A DNA stretch of 64,000 bases from CAYULW01 sp964445815 (GCA_964445815.1 CAYULW010000001.1:434001-498000), one strand, 5' to 3'; shown: positions 1 through 8,469, counted from the first letter of the stretch. Notes: a model not told the origin generated them from the sequence alone. Translations and numbers: made by a program.

Positions 1-2
1 CT

Positions 3-191
3 TCCGTAAAGGGCAAGTTTATTAAAGTAAAGTTTATTTCCATGCTGCCTACTTACAAGCCTACCTTCGTCTTTTACTGCAACCATCCCCAATATGTGAA
101 AGAACAGTACAAACGTTTTATTGAGAATCGTTTGCGAGAGCATTTTGATTATACAGGAGTACCCATTCAAATCTTTTTTAGGAAAAAATAA
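3..191 (+). CDS. der: Ribosome-associated GTPase Der (EngA), 3' end only
   Basis: The frame open from the window edge encodes the last 62 residues of Der, the double-GTPase needed for 50S ribosome assembly. What is visible is the C-terminal KH-like domain: the segments YKPTFVFYCN, YVKEQYKRFIENRLRE, FDYTGVPIQIFFRKK are the usual ending of Der in Bacteroidota, and the stop is a TAA at 189-191. The GTPase domains lie outside the window, so nothing can be said about them. A strong hairpin terminator starts at the stop codon. Seen: the tail sequence. Inferred: identity, from recollection of the family's conserved C-terminus. Confidence 0.85.
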   Translation, partial: SVKGKFIKVKFISMLPTYKPTFVFYCNHPQYVKEQYKRFIENRLREHFDYTGVPIQIFFRKK

Positions 192-217
192 AAAAGGCCG
201 GAATTTCCGGCCTTTTT
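191..217. terminator. Bidirectional intrinsic terminator between der and metK
   Basis: A near-perfect hairpin made of AAAAAGGCCGGAA and its complement around a single central T, with A-tract on one side and T-tract on the other. It sits between the convergent genes der (+) and metK (-) and would work in both directions. Confidence 0.85.
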
Positions 218-240
218 ACTTTATGAGATCAGTTCTCTAA

Positions 241-1488
241 TTAAAAAGCAGCTTTAATCTTATCCACATAGTTTAATTCTTCCCAAGGGAACAATTTCAC
301 TTCCATGCTCACTGTTTCACCATTGGGAGAAGTAAAGGTCTTATTAACCACCTGACAATCTCTTCCCATATGGCCATAAGCGGCTGTCTCTGTGTAGATG
401 GGAGATCTAAGATTAAATCTTGTTTCAATAGCATAAGGTCGCATATCAAATATTTCCATCAGCTTAGCTGCAATCTCACCATCCGTAAGGTCGACTTTTG
501 ATGTGCCATAAGTGTTCACATACAGTCCCATCGGTTCAGCTACTCCAATGGCATAAGCGACCTGAACTAAAGCTTCGTCAGCAATCCCTGCAGCAACAAG
601 GTTCTTAGCAATGTGACGTGTAGCATAAGCCGCAGATCGATCCACTTTACTAGGATCTTTTCCTGAAAATGCTCCACCTCCGTGTGCACCTTTTCCTCCG
701 TATGTGTCAACGATGATCTTCCTACCTGTAAGACCAGTATCACCATGAGGACCTCCAATTACAAATATGCCTGTTGGATTGATGTGGTATTTGATATGAT
801 CGTTGAAAAGTCCTTGAATGTGTGAAGGAAGTTTAGCTTTAACTCTTGGAATCAAAATATTGATTACATCTTCCTTAATCTTTTTCAACATGTTTTCTTC
901 CGAGTCGAAATCATCATGTTGGGTAGAAACAACAATTGCATCAATTCTAATTGGCTTATTGTTTTCATCATACTCAATAGTCACCTGCGATTTTGAGTCA
1001 GGTCTCAAATAAGTAATCTCATTATTTTCTCTTCTTAATTCAGCCAATTCTTTCAATAAAAGATGTGAAATCTCAAGTGGTAATGGCATATAGCTCGCTG
1101 TCTCGTTCGTAGCATAACCAAACATCATTCCTTGGTCTCCCGCACCCTGATCTTCTTTATTTGCTCTCTCTACACCTTGATTAATATCGGGAGACTGCTC
1201 ATGAATTGCTGAAAAAACACCACAGCTGTTCCCATCGAACATGTACTCTCCTTTGTTATATCCGATTCTGTTAATGACTTCTCTTGCAATAACCTGAACG
1301 TCTAAGTAAGCATTTGATTTTACCTCACCGGCCAATACTACCTGCCCCGTTGTTACTAAAGTTTCGCAAGCAACTTTAGACTCTTTATCAAATGCCAAAA
1401 AGTTGTCAATCAAAGCATCTGAAATTTGATCGGCCACTTTATCAGGATGGCCCTCAGAAACAGATTCTGATGTAAATAAATAAGACAT
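241..1488 (-). CDS. metK: S-adenosylmethionine synthetase
   Basis: Makes S-adenosylmethionine from methionine and ATP in the cytoplasm. The 415-residue product has the family hallmarks: GHPDK at residues 13-17, the ATP-binding GAGDQGMMFGYA at 115-126, and the P-loop-like GGGAFSGKDPSKVDRS at 270-285. Its length is somewhat above the roughly 385 residues of the E. coli enzyme, as is usual in Bacteroidota, with extra residues in the central domain (about 155-220). The ATG start is followed directly by the conserved YLFTSESVSEGHPDK. It is transcribed alone; gldA ends 1545 upstream on the same strand. No SAM riboswitch was recognised in the 56-base upstream gap. ahcY, the next step of the methyl cycle, lies 13 kb away. 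Confidence 0.97.
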   Translation of the reverse strand: MSYLFTSESVSEGHPDKVADQISDALIDNFLAFDKESKVACETLVTTGQVVLAGEVKSNAYLDVQVIAREVINRIGYNKGEYMFDGNSCGVFSAIHEQSPDINQGVERANKEDQGAGDQGMMFGYATNETASYMPLPLEISHLLLKELAELRRENNEITYLRPDSKSQVTIEYDENNKPIRIDAIVVSTQHDDFDSEENMLKKIKEDVINILIPRVKAKLPSHIQGLFNDHIKYHINPTGIFVIGGPHGDTGLTGRKIIVDTYGGKGAHGGGAFSGKDPSKVDRSAAYATRHIAKNLVAAGIADEALVQVAYAIGVAEPMGLYVNTYGTSKVDLTDGEIAAKLMEIFDMRPYAIETRFNLRSPIYTETAAYGHMGRDCQVVNKTFTSPNGETVSMEVKLFPWEELNYVDKIKAAF

Positions 1489-1544
1489 AATTCTTCTTTT
1501 TAAATGGTGCGCTAAATTACTAATCCCTAAAAGATTCTGAAACC

Positions 1545-2456
1545 TTAATTCTTATTTGTTAATTCTTTGAAGATATCTTCTAACTTGACATTCGGTTTTT
1601 GTAGATTAAGTATGGTATTTTCCTCTTTTAGAGCAAGCTGAAGAATGGCATTACGGATATCTTTCTCTTTGGAATGAATAATCTTGAACTGGTTCTTACT
1701 TTGTTCCATAATTGATTCAATGCCATCTAATTGTTTTAGAGTATCAATTTGAATGTCTTGTTCAAATTCAACCAAGAGGATGTTTTCGCTTGAGATCTTA
1801 GAACTCAGATCGCTGGTCGTTTCGTTGGCAATAATTTCTCCTTTATTGATTATAATAACTCGATCACAAATGGCTTCAACCTCCTGCATAATATGTGTAG
1901 AAAGCATAACTGTTTTTTTATTGCCAATCTTTTTGATGAGTTCGCGAATTTCTGAAAGTTGATTAGGGTCTAAACCGGTTGTTGGCTCATCTAAGATTAA
2001 TACTTCAGGATCGTGTAAAAGTACATGAGCCAGACCAACTCTTTGTTTGTAACCTTTTGACAATTCACCGATTTTTTTATTTTGTTCTAACTCTAAGCCA
2101 ACTTGCTTTATCACTTCATCGATTCGTTGCTTGGCTTGTTTTAACTTAAATACTCCTGCCATGAAATGGAGGTATTCTCGAACATACATGTCATAATAGA
2201 GCGGGTTCTGTTCAGCCAGGTATCCTATTTTTTCTTTAATCTTAATCGCTTCTTCTTTCACGTCCAAGCCACACACATTGACCTTCCCCTCAGTAGCAGG
2301 TAAAAAACCGGTAATGATTTTCATCATGGTAGACTTGCCGGCACCATTTGGTCCCAGAAAACCTAGAATTTCTCCCGGTTTAGCTTCAAAACTTACTTTT
2401 TTGAGAGCTTCTTGTGTCCCATAAACCTTTGTAACTTCTTCTACTTTTATCGACAT
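1545..2456 (-). CDS. gldA: Gliding-motility ABC transporter ATPase GldA
   Basis: ATP-binding subunit of an ABC exporter; in Flavobacterium GldA works with the membrane proteins GldF and GldG and is required for gliding. The 303-residue product shows Walker A GPNGAGKST (35-43), the signature LSKGYKQR (132-139) and Walker B LILDEPTTGLD (153-163), followed by a switch His in STHIMQEVEAICDR. The C-terminal 90 residues form the extra domain of DrrA/GldA-type ATPases. gldF and gldG are not in the window, which fits other flavobacteria where gldA is unlinked. It diverges from rsgA across a 49-base intergenic region. A different DrrA-type exporter ATPase is possible but the N-terminal and Q-loop regions look like GldA. 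Confidence 0.85.
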   Translation of the reverse strand: MSIKVEEVTKVYGTQEALKKVSFEAKPGEILGFLGPNGAGKSTMMKIITGFLPATEGKVNVCGLDVKEEAIKIKEKIGYLAEQNPLYYDMYVREYLHFMAGVFKLKQAKQRIDEVIKQVGLELEQNKKIGELSKGYKQRVGLAHVLLHDPEVLILDEPTTGLDPNQLSEIRELIKKIGNKKTVMLSTHIMQEVEAICDRVIIINKGEIIANETTSDLSSKISSENILLVEFEQDIQIDTLKQLDGIESIMEQSKNQFKIIHSKEKDIRNAILQLALKEENTILNLQKPNVKLEDIFKELTNKN

Positions 2457-2505
2457 AAACGCTTCCTGAAATTGAACACGAATTTACTAATTTTAGTGCT
2501 CTGAT

Positions 2506-3450
2506 ATGGAAGCAGTAAAGAGAGCTAGGGTGGTCAAATCCACAGGGAGTTGGTATGAAATAGAAACCGAAGACAATAAGCGTCTTAAGGCGAGATTACG
2601 TGGTAAAATCAGATTGAAAGGCTTGAAGAGTACGAACCCTGTAGCTGTTGGCGATTGGGTAACTTATTCTACGGAAGAAGAGCAAGCATTGATCCATGCT
2701 ATAGCGGAACGTAAGAATTATATCATTAGGCGATCGATTAACTTGTCAAAACAGGTTCAGATCATAGCTGCGAATGTAGATCGTTTGTTTTTAATGATCA
2801 CTCTACATAGTCCTACAACAACAAGGGGATTCGTAGATCGTTTTTTAGTCGGGGCTGAGGCTTATCGTATACCGGTAACCCTTATTTTCAACAAAATGGA
2901 TTTGTATGGAAAGAAAGAATTAGAAGAGTTGGAAGTCTGGAAAAGAGACTATGCTTTGGCCAATTACGATATGATAAGCATCTCTTCTATAAAACAGAGT
3001 GGGTTTGAAGAATTAAAGGAGCGCATGAAAGATAAGATCAGCATCTTTTCGGGGCACTCTGGTGTAGGGAAGAGTACACTTATCAATCGCTTAGATAAAA
3101 AGTTGGATCTTCGTGTAAATCCGATTTCAGAGTATCATCAATCGGGACAACATACGACCACTTTTGCAGAGCTGTTTCATTTGAATTTTGGTGGAAGTAT
3201 TATTGATACTCCGGGAATCAAAGGTTTTGGAAATGTTGAGCTTGAAAAATCAGAATTGGGCCATTTTTTCCCGGAGATAAGGGTAAGAATGAATGATTGT
3301 AAATTCAATAACTGTGTTCATATTAATGAACCGGATTGTGCTGTGAAATTTGCTGTGGCAAACGGAGAAATAGCGGAGTCTCGTTATTTGAATTATCTAT
3401 CAATATATGAAGAGGATGAAACGGAAACTTTTAGATTGAAAGGATATTGA
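2506..3450 (+). CDS. rsgA: Small ribosomal subunit biogenesis GTPase RsgA
   Basis: Circularly permuted GTPase that checks late maturation of the 30S subunit. In order the 314 residues hold an N-terminal OB fold (about 1-80), then the permuted G motifs G4 NKMD (129-132), G1 GHSGVGKST (183-191) and G3 DTPG (234-237), and a C-terminal zinc-binding element with C265, C270, H272 and C278. All expected residues are present. It is the first gene of a plus-strand operon with dtd, a VanX-like dipeptidase and mazG; the gap to dtd is 10 bases. Confidence 0.96.
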   Translation: MEAVKRARVVKSTGSWYEIETEDNKRLKARLRGKIRLKGLKSTNPVAVGDWVTYSTEEEQALIHAIAERKNYIIRRSINLSKQVQIIAANVDRLFLMITLHSPTTTRGFVDRFLVGAEAYRIPVTLIFNKMDLYGKKELEELEVWKRDYALANYDMISISSIKQSGFEELKERMKDKISIFSGHSGVGKSTLINRLDKKLDLRVNPISEYHQSGQHTTTFAELFHLNFGGSIIDTPGIKGFGNVELEKSELGHFFPEIRVRMNDCKFNNCVHINEPDCAVKFAVANGEIAESRYLNYLSIYEEDETETFRLKGY

Positions 3451-3460
3451 TTGCAATAAA

Positions 3461-3913
3461 ATGAGATTAGTCATCCAGAGAGTTAGTGAAGCAAGTGTTA
3501 GTGTCGATCAAAAAGTGGTTGGACAGGTTGGATGTGGTTTACTTCTATTGTTAGGGATTGAGTCTGAAGACGGAGAGGAAGACATAGACTGGTTATGTCG
3601 AAAGGTATTGAACATGAGAATATTTAGTGATGATCATAAAGGCATGAATCTGTCTATTCAGGATGTAAAAGGGGATTTACTTTTGGTCAGTCAATTTACT
3701 TTACATGCAAGTACCAAGAAAGGAAACCGTCCTTCTTTTGTAAAAGCTGCAAAACCAGAGATAGCGATTCCCATGTATGAGCAATTCAAATCGAGACTTG
3801 AAAAAGAGCTTGGTCGGAGCATTGCTGCCGGTATTTTTGGAGCCGATATGAAAGTGAGTCTGCTAAATGACGGGCCTGTTACAATTATCTTAGATTCAAA
3901 AAACAAAGAATGA
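3461..3913 (+). CDS. dtd: D-aminoacyl-tRNA deacylase
   Basis: Hydrolyses D-amino acids (and glycine) mischarged on tRNA, protecting translation. The 150-residue length is typical. The two family motifs are visible: SQFT at 77-80 and NDGPVT at 136-141, the latter carrying the Gly-Pro pair that enforces chiral proofreading. The stop codon overlaps the ATG of the next gene in ATGA, indicating translational coupling. Its pairing with a D-Ala-D-Ala dipeptidase gives the operon a D-amino-acid theme. Confidence 0.95.
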   Translation: MRLVIQRVSEASVSVDQKVVGQVGCGLLLLLGIESEDGEEDIDWLCRKVLNMRIFSDDHKGMNLSIQDVKGDLLLVSQFTLHASTKKGNRPSFVKAAKPEIAIPMYEQFKSRLEKELGRSIAAGIFGADMKVSLLNDGPVTIILDSKNKE

Positions 3914-4596
3914 GAGCATTAGTTTTAATTCTTTGCCTATTTATTCACTCCATTAGCAATGCACAGAATAAAAGTCAGTACGGAGTTGATCTGATTGATG
4001 AACCTGAATTTTATCAATCACAATTAAATGACAATCCGGATTTTGAAATGATCGACCTGAAAAAAGTAGAAGGTTTGCGATTTGATATTCGTTATGCCAC
4101 CGCAAATAATTTTACAGGAGAAATGGTTTACGAACAAGCAGAAGCATTCTTAAGAAAACCTGCTGTCCTTGCTTTGAGTGCTGCGATTGCTGAATTTAAA
4201 GAGATGGGTTATGTCATCAAAGTGTTTGATGCTTATCGACCTTATGATGCAACCGTTAAGTTTTATGAACTGGTTAAGGACACACAATATGTAGCGTCTC
4301 CTTATTCCGGTTCTCGGCATAATAGAGGGTGTGCTATCGACATAACATTGATAGATATTAGTAGTGGTGAAGAATTAAAAATGCCAACTGATTATGATGA
4401 TTTTACTGAGAGAGCTCATCCTGATTATTCGGGGTTAGATGTCGAAACTTTGACAAATCGAACCCTGCTTATTGAAGTGATGCTTAAACATGGATTTAAA
4501 GTGTATCCTTATGAATGGTGGCACTTTGACTTTATAGGATGGGAAGATTATCCGCTTATGAACCTTTCTTTTGAACAGTTAAAACAATTACAATGA
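3910..4596 (+). CDS. VanX/DdpX-like D-alanyl-D-alanine dipeptidase, exported
   Basis: Predicted zinc D,D-dipeptidase of peptidase family M15D, splitting D-Ala-D-Ala. The 228-residue protein begins with a signal peptide (about 1-18, ending SNAQ), so it acts in the periplasm. Zinc ligands H137 and D144 lie in SRHNRGCAID and H205 in EWWHFDF, with E202 as catalytic base; the substrate-binding arginine region FDIRYAT is near 58-64. It overlaps dtd by ATGA and mazG by ATGA. Periplasmic location and lack of VanR/S, VanH or VanA genes argue for peptidoglycan fragment recycling rather than glycopeptide resistance (inference). Confidence 0.88.
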   Translation: MRALVLILCLFIHSISNAQNKSQYGVDLIDEPEFYQSQLNDNPDFEMIDLKKVEGLRFDIRYATANNFTGEMVYEQAEAFLRKPAVLALSAAIAEFKEMGYVIKVFDAYRPYDATVKFYELVKDTQYVASPYSGSRHNRGCAIDITLIDISSGEELKMPTDYDDFTERAHPDYSGLDVETLTNRTLLIEVMLKHGFKVYPYEWWHFDFIGWEDYPLMNLSFEQLKQLQ

Positions 4597-4919
4597 CAAT
4601 ACAAGAAGCACAACAGCAAGTCGATAACTGGATTAAAGCTTATGGAGTCAGATATTTTAATGAATTGACCAATATGGCTCAATTGACTGAAGAGGTGGGG
4701 GAGGTAGCAAGAATAATTGCACGGCGATATGGTGAGCAGTCAGAAAAGGAGAGGGATAAAGATAAAAATCTGGGTGATGAATTGGCTGATGTACTTTTTG
4801 TCTTGATTTGTCTCGCAAATCAAACAGGAGTGGATTTAGAGAGCGCTTTAAAAAATAATCTTGAAAAGAAAACCGACAGAGATGCCAAACGGCATCAAGA
4901 GAATGAAAAGTTAGCTTAA
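4593..4919 (+). CDS. MazG-like nucleotide pyrophosphohydrolase
   Basis: Short (108 aa) all-alpha NTP pyrophosphatase that probably hydrolyses non-canonical nucleoside triphosphates. The divalent-metal motif EEVGEVARIIARR followed by GDELADVLFVLICLAN is the MazG/RS21-C6 pattern (EExxE then ExxD). It is the size of a single-domain MazG relative, not the two-domain E. coli MazG. Last gene of the rsgA operon, coupled to the dipeptidase gene by ATGA; it ends 22 bases from a convergent gene. Substrate cannot be told from sequence. Confidence 0.85.
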   Translation: MTIQEAQQQVDNWIKAYGVRYFNELTNMAQLTEEVGEVARIIARRYGEQSEKERDKDKNLGDELADVLFVLICLANQTGVDLESALKNNLEKKTDRDAKRHQENEKLA

Positions 4920-4941
4920 ATCTTGCGGTAGTTCTATAATA

Positions 4942-5511
4942 CTATTTTCTTGATTTACAATATATTTCCGAATTCTCAACTGATTTAAGGGCTTTTAACT
5001 CTACATCATTATAGCTGCGCTCTTTTCCCCAATTGAACATTTTTTCAAAAAATGGTAAGAGTTTGTTGCCTTTGATTTTGGAAAGAAAATAATCTTCATG
5101 TTCTTTTTCTTTAACTCCCATATTGTAAAGAATTTGATCATGATCTTTGATCCCCAATTCATGAAAGTAATGCATCATAACAAAATATTCACAAACATTT
5201 CCACTTTCTAATCTGCCCGCAAAGAAGAATGGCATGAACCAGCCAATAACATAACAACTTGCGGAAATAATTTTTCCGATCAAGTAAAATTTAATTTCAT
5301 AATACTTTGAGATTGGTATTTGGTAGTGATGCATGATCTTAAGTACCTCTTTGCGATGTTCCCATTCATCATCTTCAATTTGTTTAATTGCCACCTTTTC
5401 CTCTTCAGATTTTACAGATCCCGCATGGCCGATATAAGCAAATGCGGCAGCTTTTTCAGCTGAATAAGCCTTTTGAAGTAGCTTTACAAGCCTAGGGTGT
5501 TCAATTTTCAT
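4942..5511 (-). CDS. COQ7-like/ferritin-like di-iron protein
   Basis: A 189-residue helical protein with the ligand pattern of a carboxylate-bridged di-iron centre: E19 (AYSAEKAAAFAY), E49xxH52 (EDDEWEHR), E108 region (NVCEYF) and E135xxH138 (EKEHED). A hydrophobic stretch at about 76-98 between the two helix pairs is like the membrane-touching part of COQ7 (demethoxyubiquinone hydroxylase). Bacteroidota usually use menaquinone, so a ubiquinone substrate is doubtful; the true substrate is unknown. Upstream and downstream genes are not obviously related. Seen: metal motifs. Inferred: hydroxylase or ferritin-like redox role. Confidence 0.7.
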   Translation of the reverse strand: MKIEHPRLVKLLQKAYSAEKAAAFAYIGHAGSVKSEEEKVAIKQIEDDEWEHRKEVLKIMHHYQIPISKYYEIKFYLIGKIISASCYVIGWFMPFFFAGRLESGNVCEYFVMMHYFHELGIKDHDQILYNMGVKEKEHEDYFLSKIKGNKLLPFFEKMFNWGKERSYNDVELKALKSVENSEIYCKSRK

Positions 5512-5550
5512 TACTCTGCTTCTCCAAGTGTATTAATTTCATTATAACAA

Positions 5551-5582
5551 AAAAGGCAATGAATTTAAATTCATTGCCTTTT
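5551..5582. terminator. Terminator of the atpD-atpC operon
   Basis: A 32-base perfect palindrome, AAAAGGCAATGAATTT followed by its exact complement, lies 21 bases beyond the atpC stop. Its A- and T-ends make it a rho-independent terminator usable in both orientations. Confidence 0.85.
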
Positions 5583-5603
5583 CTAATTTTTGATCGATTA
5601 CCA

Positions 5604-5840
5604 TTATTCAGCAAGAACGATAATCTTATTATGATTGACCTCAACTACACCTCCATTTACATCAAAGAATTGCTCCTTATTTGAAGAATCAATGATTTTA
5701 ATTTGGCCTTCTTTCAAAGTGGCCACTAGAGGGGCATGATTTTCTTGAACACCAAAACTTCCATCAGAACCGGGGAAAACTGCAGAGGAAATATCTCCAC
5801 TAAAAATATTCTGATCCGGTGTTACGATATCAATTAACAT
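5604..5840 (-). CDS. atpC: ATP synthase F1 epsilon subunit (short form)
   Basis: Inner stalk subunit of F1. Only 78 residues: the N-terminal beta-sandwich (LIDIVTPDQNIFSGD... ENHAPLVATLKEGQIKI... GGVVEVNHNKIIVLAE) is present and the C-terminal inhibitory helical hairpin of longer epsilon subunits is missing. This short form is normal in Bacteroidota and implies no helix-based ATPase inhibition. It follows atpD by 10 bases and is the last gene before a strong terminator. The rest of the ATP synthase genes are not in this window. Confidence 0.95.
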   Translation of the reverse strand: MLIDIVTPDQNIFSGDISSAVFPGSDGSFGVQENHAPLVATLKEGQIKIIDSSNKEQFFDVNGGVVEVNHNKIIVLAE

Positions 5841-5850
5841 AACTCACTAA

Positions 5851-7368
5851 TTATTTATTTTCAGCTAACATTTTTTCTCCAGCCTCAATTGCTTCTTCAA
5901 TTGTTCCTTTCAGGTTAAAGGCTGCTTCTGGATATTGATCCACTTCACCATCCATGATCATATTAAACCCTTTAATCGTATCTTGAATATCAACGAGCAC
6001 ACCTTTCAATCCTGTAAATTGCTCTGCAACGTGGAAAGGTTGAGATAAGAAACGTTGAACACGTCTTGCTCTGTGTACAACCAATTTATCTTCTTCAGAT
6101 AATTCGTCCATACCTAGGATGGCAATAATATCTTGAAGTTCTTTATAGCGTTGTAAGATTTCTTTAACTCTTTGAGCAGTATCATAATGCTCTTTCCCAA
6201 CAATCTCGGGAGTTAAAATTCTGGAAGTTGAATCTAATGGGTCAACCGCAGGGTAAATCCCTAACTCAGCAATCTTTCTAGACAATACTGTTGTAGCATC
6301 TAAGTGAGCAAAAGTAGTTGCAGGAGCGGGGTCAGTCAAGTCATCCGCAGGAACATAAACAGCCTGTACAGATGTAATAGATCCAGATTTGGTAGAAGTA
6401 ATTCTTTCTTGCATGGCACCCATTTCTGTAGCCAATGTAGGTTGATAACCTACCGCAGAAGGCATACGACCTAACAATGCAGATACCTCGGATCCTGCTT
6501 GGGTAAATCTAAAGATGTTGTCAATAAAGAATAAGATATCCTTTCCTTGTCCGTCACCGCTATCTTTATCTCCATCACGGAAGTATTCAGCTAAGGTTAA
6601 TCCTGAAAGCGCCACTCTAGCTCTCGCACCCGGAGGTTCGTTCATCTGGCCAAATACAAATGATGCTTTAGATTCTTTTAATTCTTCTTTATCGATAGAT
6701 GATAAATCCCATCCACCTTTTTCCATAGACTCGATGAACTTCTCACCGTATTTTACAATACCTGCTTCGATCATTTCACGCATCAAGTCATTTCCTTCTC
6801 TTGTTCTTTCACCAACACCTGCAAAAACAGATAAACCACCATGTCCCTTTGCAATGTTGTTAATCAACTCCTGAATCAATACGGTTTTACCAACACCTGC
6901 ACCACCGAATAATCCGATCTTTCCACCTTTTGCATATGGCTCAATCAAGTCAATAACTTTGATTCCAGTAAAAAGGACTTCAGTTGCAGTTGATAAGTCT
7001 TCAAACTTTGGAGGCTCCCTGTGAATGGCAGAACCATTGTCTTTAGGAAGGTCTCCAATACCATCAATAGCATCTCCAACGACGTTAAATAAGCGACCTT
7101 TAATTTCTTCACCAATAGGCATCTTAATAGGTGATCCCATTGCAATGACATCAGCACCTCTTCTTAACCCTTCTGTAGAGTCCATTGAGATGGTTCTTAC
7201 TGTGCTTTCTCCAATGTGTGTTTGTGTTTCTAGAATAACTTTTTCACCACTTGGCTTTGTTACCTCAAGTGCATCCAAGATATTAGGTAAAGCAGCACCT
7301 TCTGCGTCAAAACTAACATCTACAACCGGTCCGATGATTTGGGTAATTTTTCCAGAGTTTGTCGACAT
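5851..7368 (-). CDS. atpD: ATP synthase F1 beta subunit
   Basis: Catalytic subunit of F1-ATPase. The 505-residue product has the P-loop GGAGVGKTV, the catalytic-Glu segment VGERTREGNDL, Walker B DILFFIDNIFRFTQAGSE and the DELSEEDK-like DELSEEDKLVVHRARR element near the C-terminus. In this lineage atpD-atpC form a separate operon from the other atp genes, which is common in Bacteroidota. A -7 promoter box CTTTTG-type lies 47 bases upstream (7415-7422). Confidence 0.98.
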   Translation of the reverse strand: MSTNSGKITQIIGPVVDVSFDAEGAALPNILDALEVTKPSGEKVILETQTHIGESTVRTISMDSTEGLRRGADVIAMGSPIKMPIGEEIKGRLFNVVGDAIDGIGDLPKDNGSAIHREPPKFEDLSTATEVLFTGIKVIDLIEPYAKGGKIGLFGGAGVGKTVLIQELINNIAKGHGGLSVFAGVGERTREGNDLMREMIEAGIVKYGEKFIESMEKGGWDLSSIDKEELKESKASFVFGQMNEPPGARARVALSGLTLAEYFRDGDKDSGDGQGKDILFFIDNIFRFTQAGSEVSALLGRMPSAVGYQPTLATEMGAMQERITSTKSGSITSVQAVYVPADDLTDPAPATTFAHLDATTVLSRKIAELGIYPAVDPLDSTSRILTPEIVGKEHYDTAQRVKEILQRYKELQDIIAILGMDELSEEDKLVVHRARRVQRFLSQPFHVAEQFTGLKGVLVDIQDTIKGFNMIMDGEVDQYPEAAFNLKGTIEEAIEAGEKMLAENK

Positions 7369-7414
7369 TTCTTTTAATTTATAGAATATAAAACGGTATC
7401 CAAATTTTAGGCTG

Positions 7415-7422
7415 CAAAAGTA
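7415..7422 (-). promoter_or_regulatory. Bacteroidota -7 box for atpD-atpC
   Basis: On the minus strand the sequence reads TACTTTTG followed by C, an exact match to the TAnnTTTG consensus of Bacteroidota sigma-A promoters. It lies 47 bases before the atpD start. No clean -33 element was recognised. Confidence 0.55.
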
Positions 7423-7470
7423 GTTCTTTTTTATTGGTAAAAGAAAGCTTTTACGGTATTTTTATTTTAC

Positions 7471-7478
7471 TAAATTTG
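7471..7478 (+). promoter_or_regulatory. Bacteroidota -7 box for ribF
   Basis: TAAATTTG, an exact TAnnTTTG match on the plus strand, 56 bases before the GTG start of ribF. Together with the atpD box it makes 7369-7533 a divergent promoter region. Nothing resembling an FMN riboswitch is present between this box and ribF. Confidence 0.5.
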
Positions 7479-7533
7479 AGCCTTATCTATTTTATTTTTT
7501 AGCGCATCAAACAGGCATTATTTAAAGTATAAG

Positions 7534-8469
7534 GTGAAGGTATATCAGGGGATAGAAAAATTTCATACTATCAAAAATGCTGTAGTCACAACCGGAACAT
7601 TTGATGGTGTGCATGTAGGACATCAGAAAATCTTAGATCGGGTATGTCAGTTGGCCAAAAAGACTGGCGGAGAATCAGTAATGATTACCTTTTTTCCACA
7701 TCCTAGAATGGTGCTTCAACCCGATTCGGATTTACGATTGATTAATACCATTGAGGAGAAGATTGATTTGATTGAAAAGGCCGGAATAGAACATCTAATA
7801 ATACATCCATTTACAAAAGCATTTTCTCGCACTAGCTCTTTGGAGTTTGTTAGAGATCTTTTGGTCAATACCATAGGCACTAAGAAGTTAGTGATCGGAT
7901 ATGATCATCATTTTGGACGGAATCGAGAAGGGAGTTTTGAGCATCTTAAAGAATTTGGCCCTTTGTATGGATTTGATGTCGAGGAAATTACGGCTCAAGA
8001 AGTGGATGATGTGAATGTCAGTTCTACAAAAATTAGGAAGGCAATTTTAGAAGGTGATATTCCTACTGCTAATCAATATTTAGGGCATCATTTCTCTTTG
8101 AATGGTAAGGTGGTTGGGGGAGATCAACTTGGTCGACAACTGGGATTTCCTACAGCCAATATAAAAGTGAAAGAAAGCTATAAGCTCTTGCCTAAAAACG
8201 GGGTTTATGCGGTTAAAGCTTCTATTAAAGGGCACATTTATTCAGGGATGATGAACATTGGTGTTCGTCCTACTTTAGACCATAGTTCTGAAGAGTTGAA
8301 GATAGAGGTTCACTTATTTGACTTTAATGAGCAGATATATGGTTCTGACATGACAATCTTCCTTTATAACAGATTAAGGGATGAAGTTCGGTTTGAGTCT
8401 ATCGAACTTCTTATGGATGCAATGCATAGAGATATGTCTAGGGCCAAAGCAGTATTAGGAGAAGAATGA
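7534..8469 (+). CDS. ribF: Bifunctional riboflavin kinase/FAD synthetase
   Basis: Converts riboflavin to FMN and FMN to FAD. The 311 residues contain the nucleotidyltransferase half with TFDGVHVGHQ (22-31) and SSTKIR (163-168), followed by the riboflavin-kinase half with GRQLGFPTANI (200-210) and GVYAVKA. The start is a GTG, chosen because MKVYQGIEKF is immediately upstream of the conserved core and no in-frame ATG is available. The stop overlaps the start of the downstream leucine-rich-repeat gene (ATGA). Confidence 0.96.
   Translation: MKVYQGIEKFHTIKNAVVTTGTFDGVHVGHQKILDRVCQLAKKTGGESVMITFFPHPRMVLQPDSDLRLINTIEEKIDLIEKAGIEHLIIHPFTKAFSRTSSLEFVRDLLVNTIGTKKLVIGYDHHFGRNREGSFEHLKEFGPLYGFDVEEITAQEVDDVNVSSTKIRKAILEGDIPTANQYLGHHFSLNGKVVGGDQLGRQLGFPTANIKVKESYKLLPKNGVYAVKASIKGHIYSGMMNIGVRPTLDHSSEELKIEVHLFDFNEQIYGSDMTIFLYNRLRDEVRFESIELLMDAMHRDMSRAKAVLGEE

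Noticed and set aside
1489..1544. SAM riboswitch or SAM-II element upstream of metK
   Set aside because: The gap is only 56 bases and shows no conserved aptamer pattern.
3910..4596. Vancomycin-resistance vanX gene
   Set aside because: The protein has a signal peptide and there are no vanH, vanA, vanR or vanS genes nearby; a peptidoglycan-recycling role fits better.
6515..6874. 119-codon plus-strand frame antisense to atpD (and a similar one at 7025-7384)
   Set aside because: Entirely within the conserved atpD coding sequence; no start context or homology.
7369..7533. FMN riboswitch upstream of ribF
   Set aside because: None of the conserved RFN-element segments is present; the region holds only divergent promoters.
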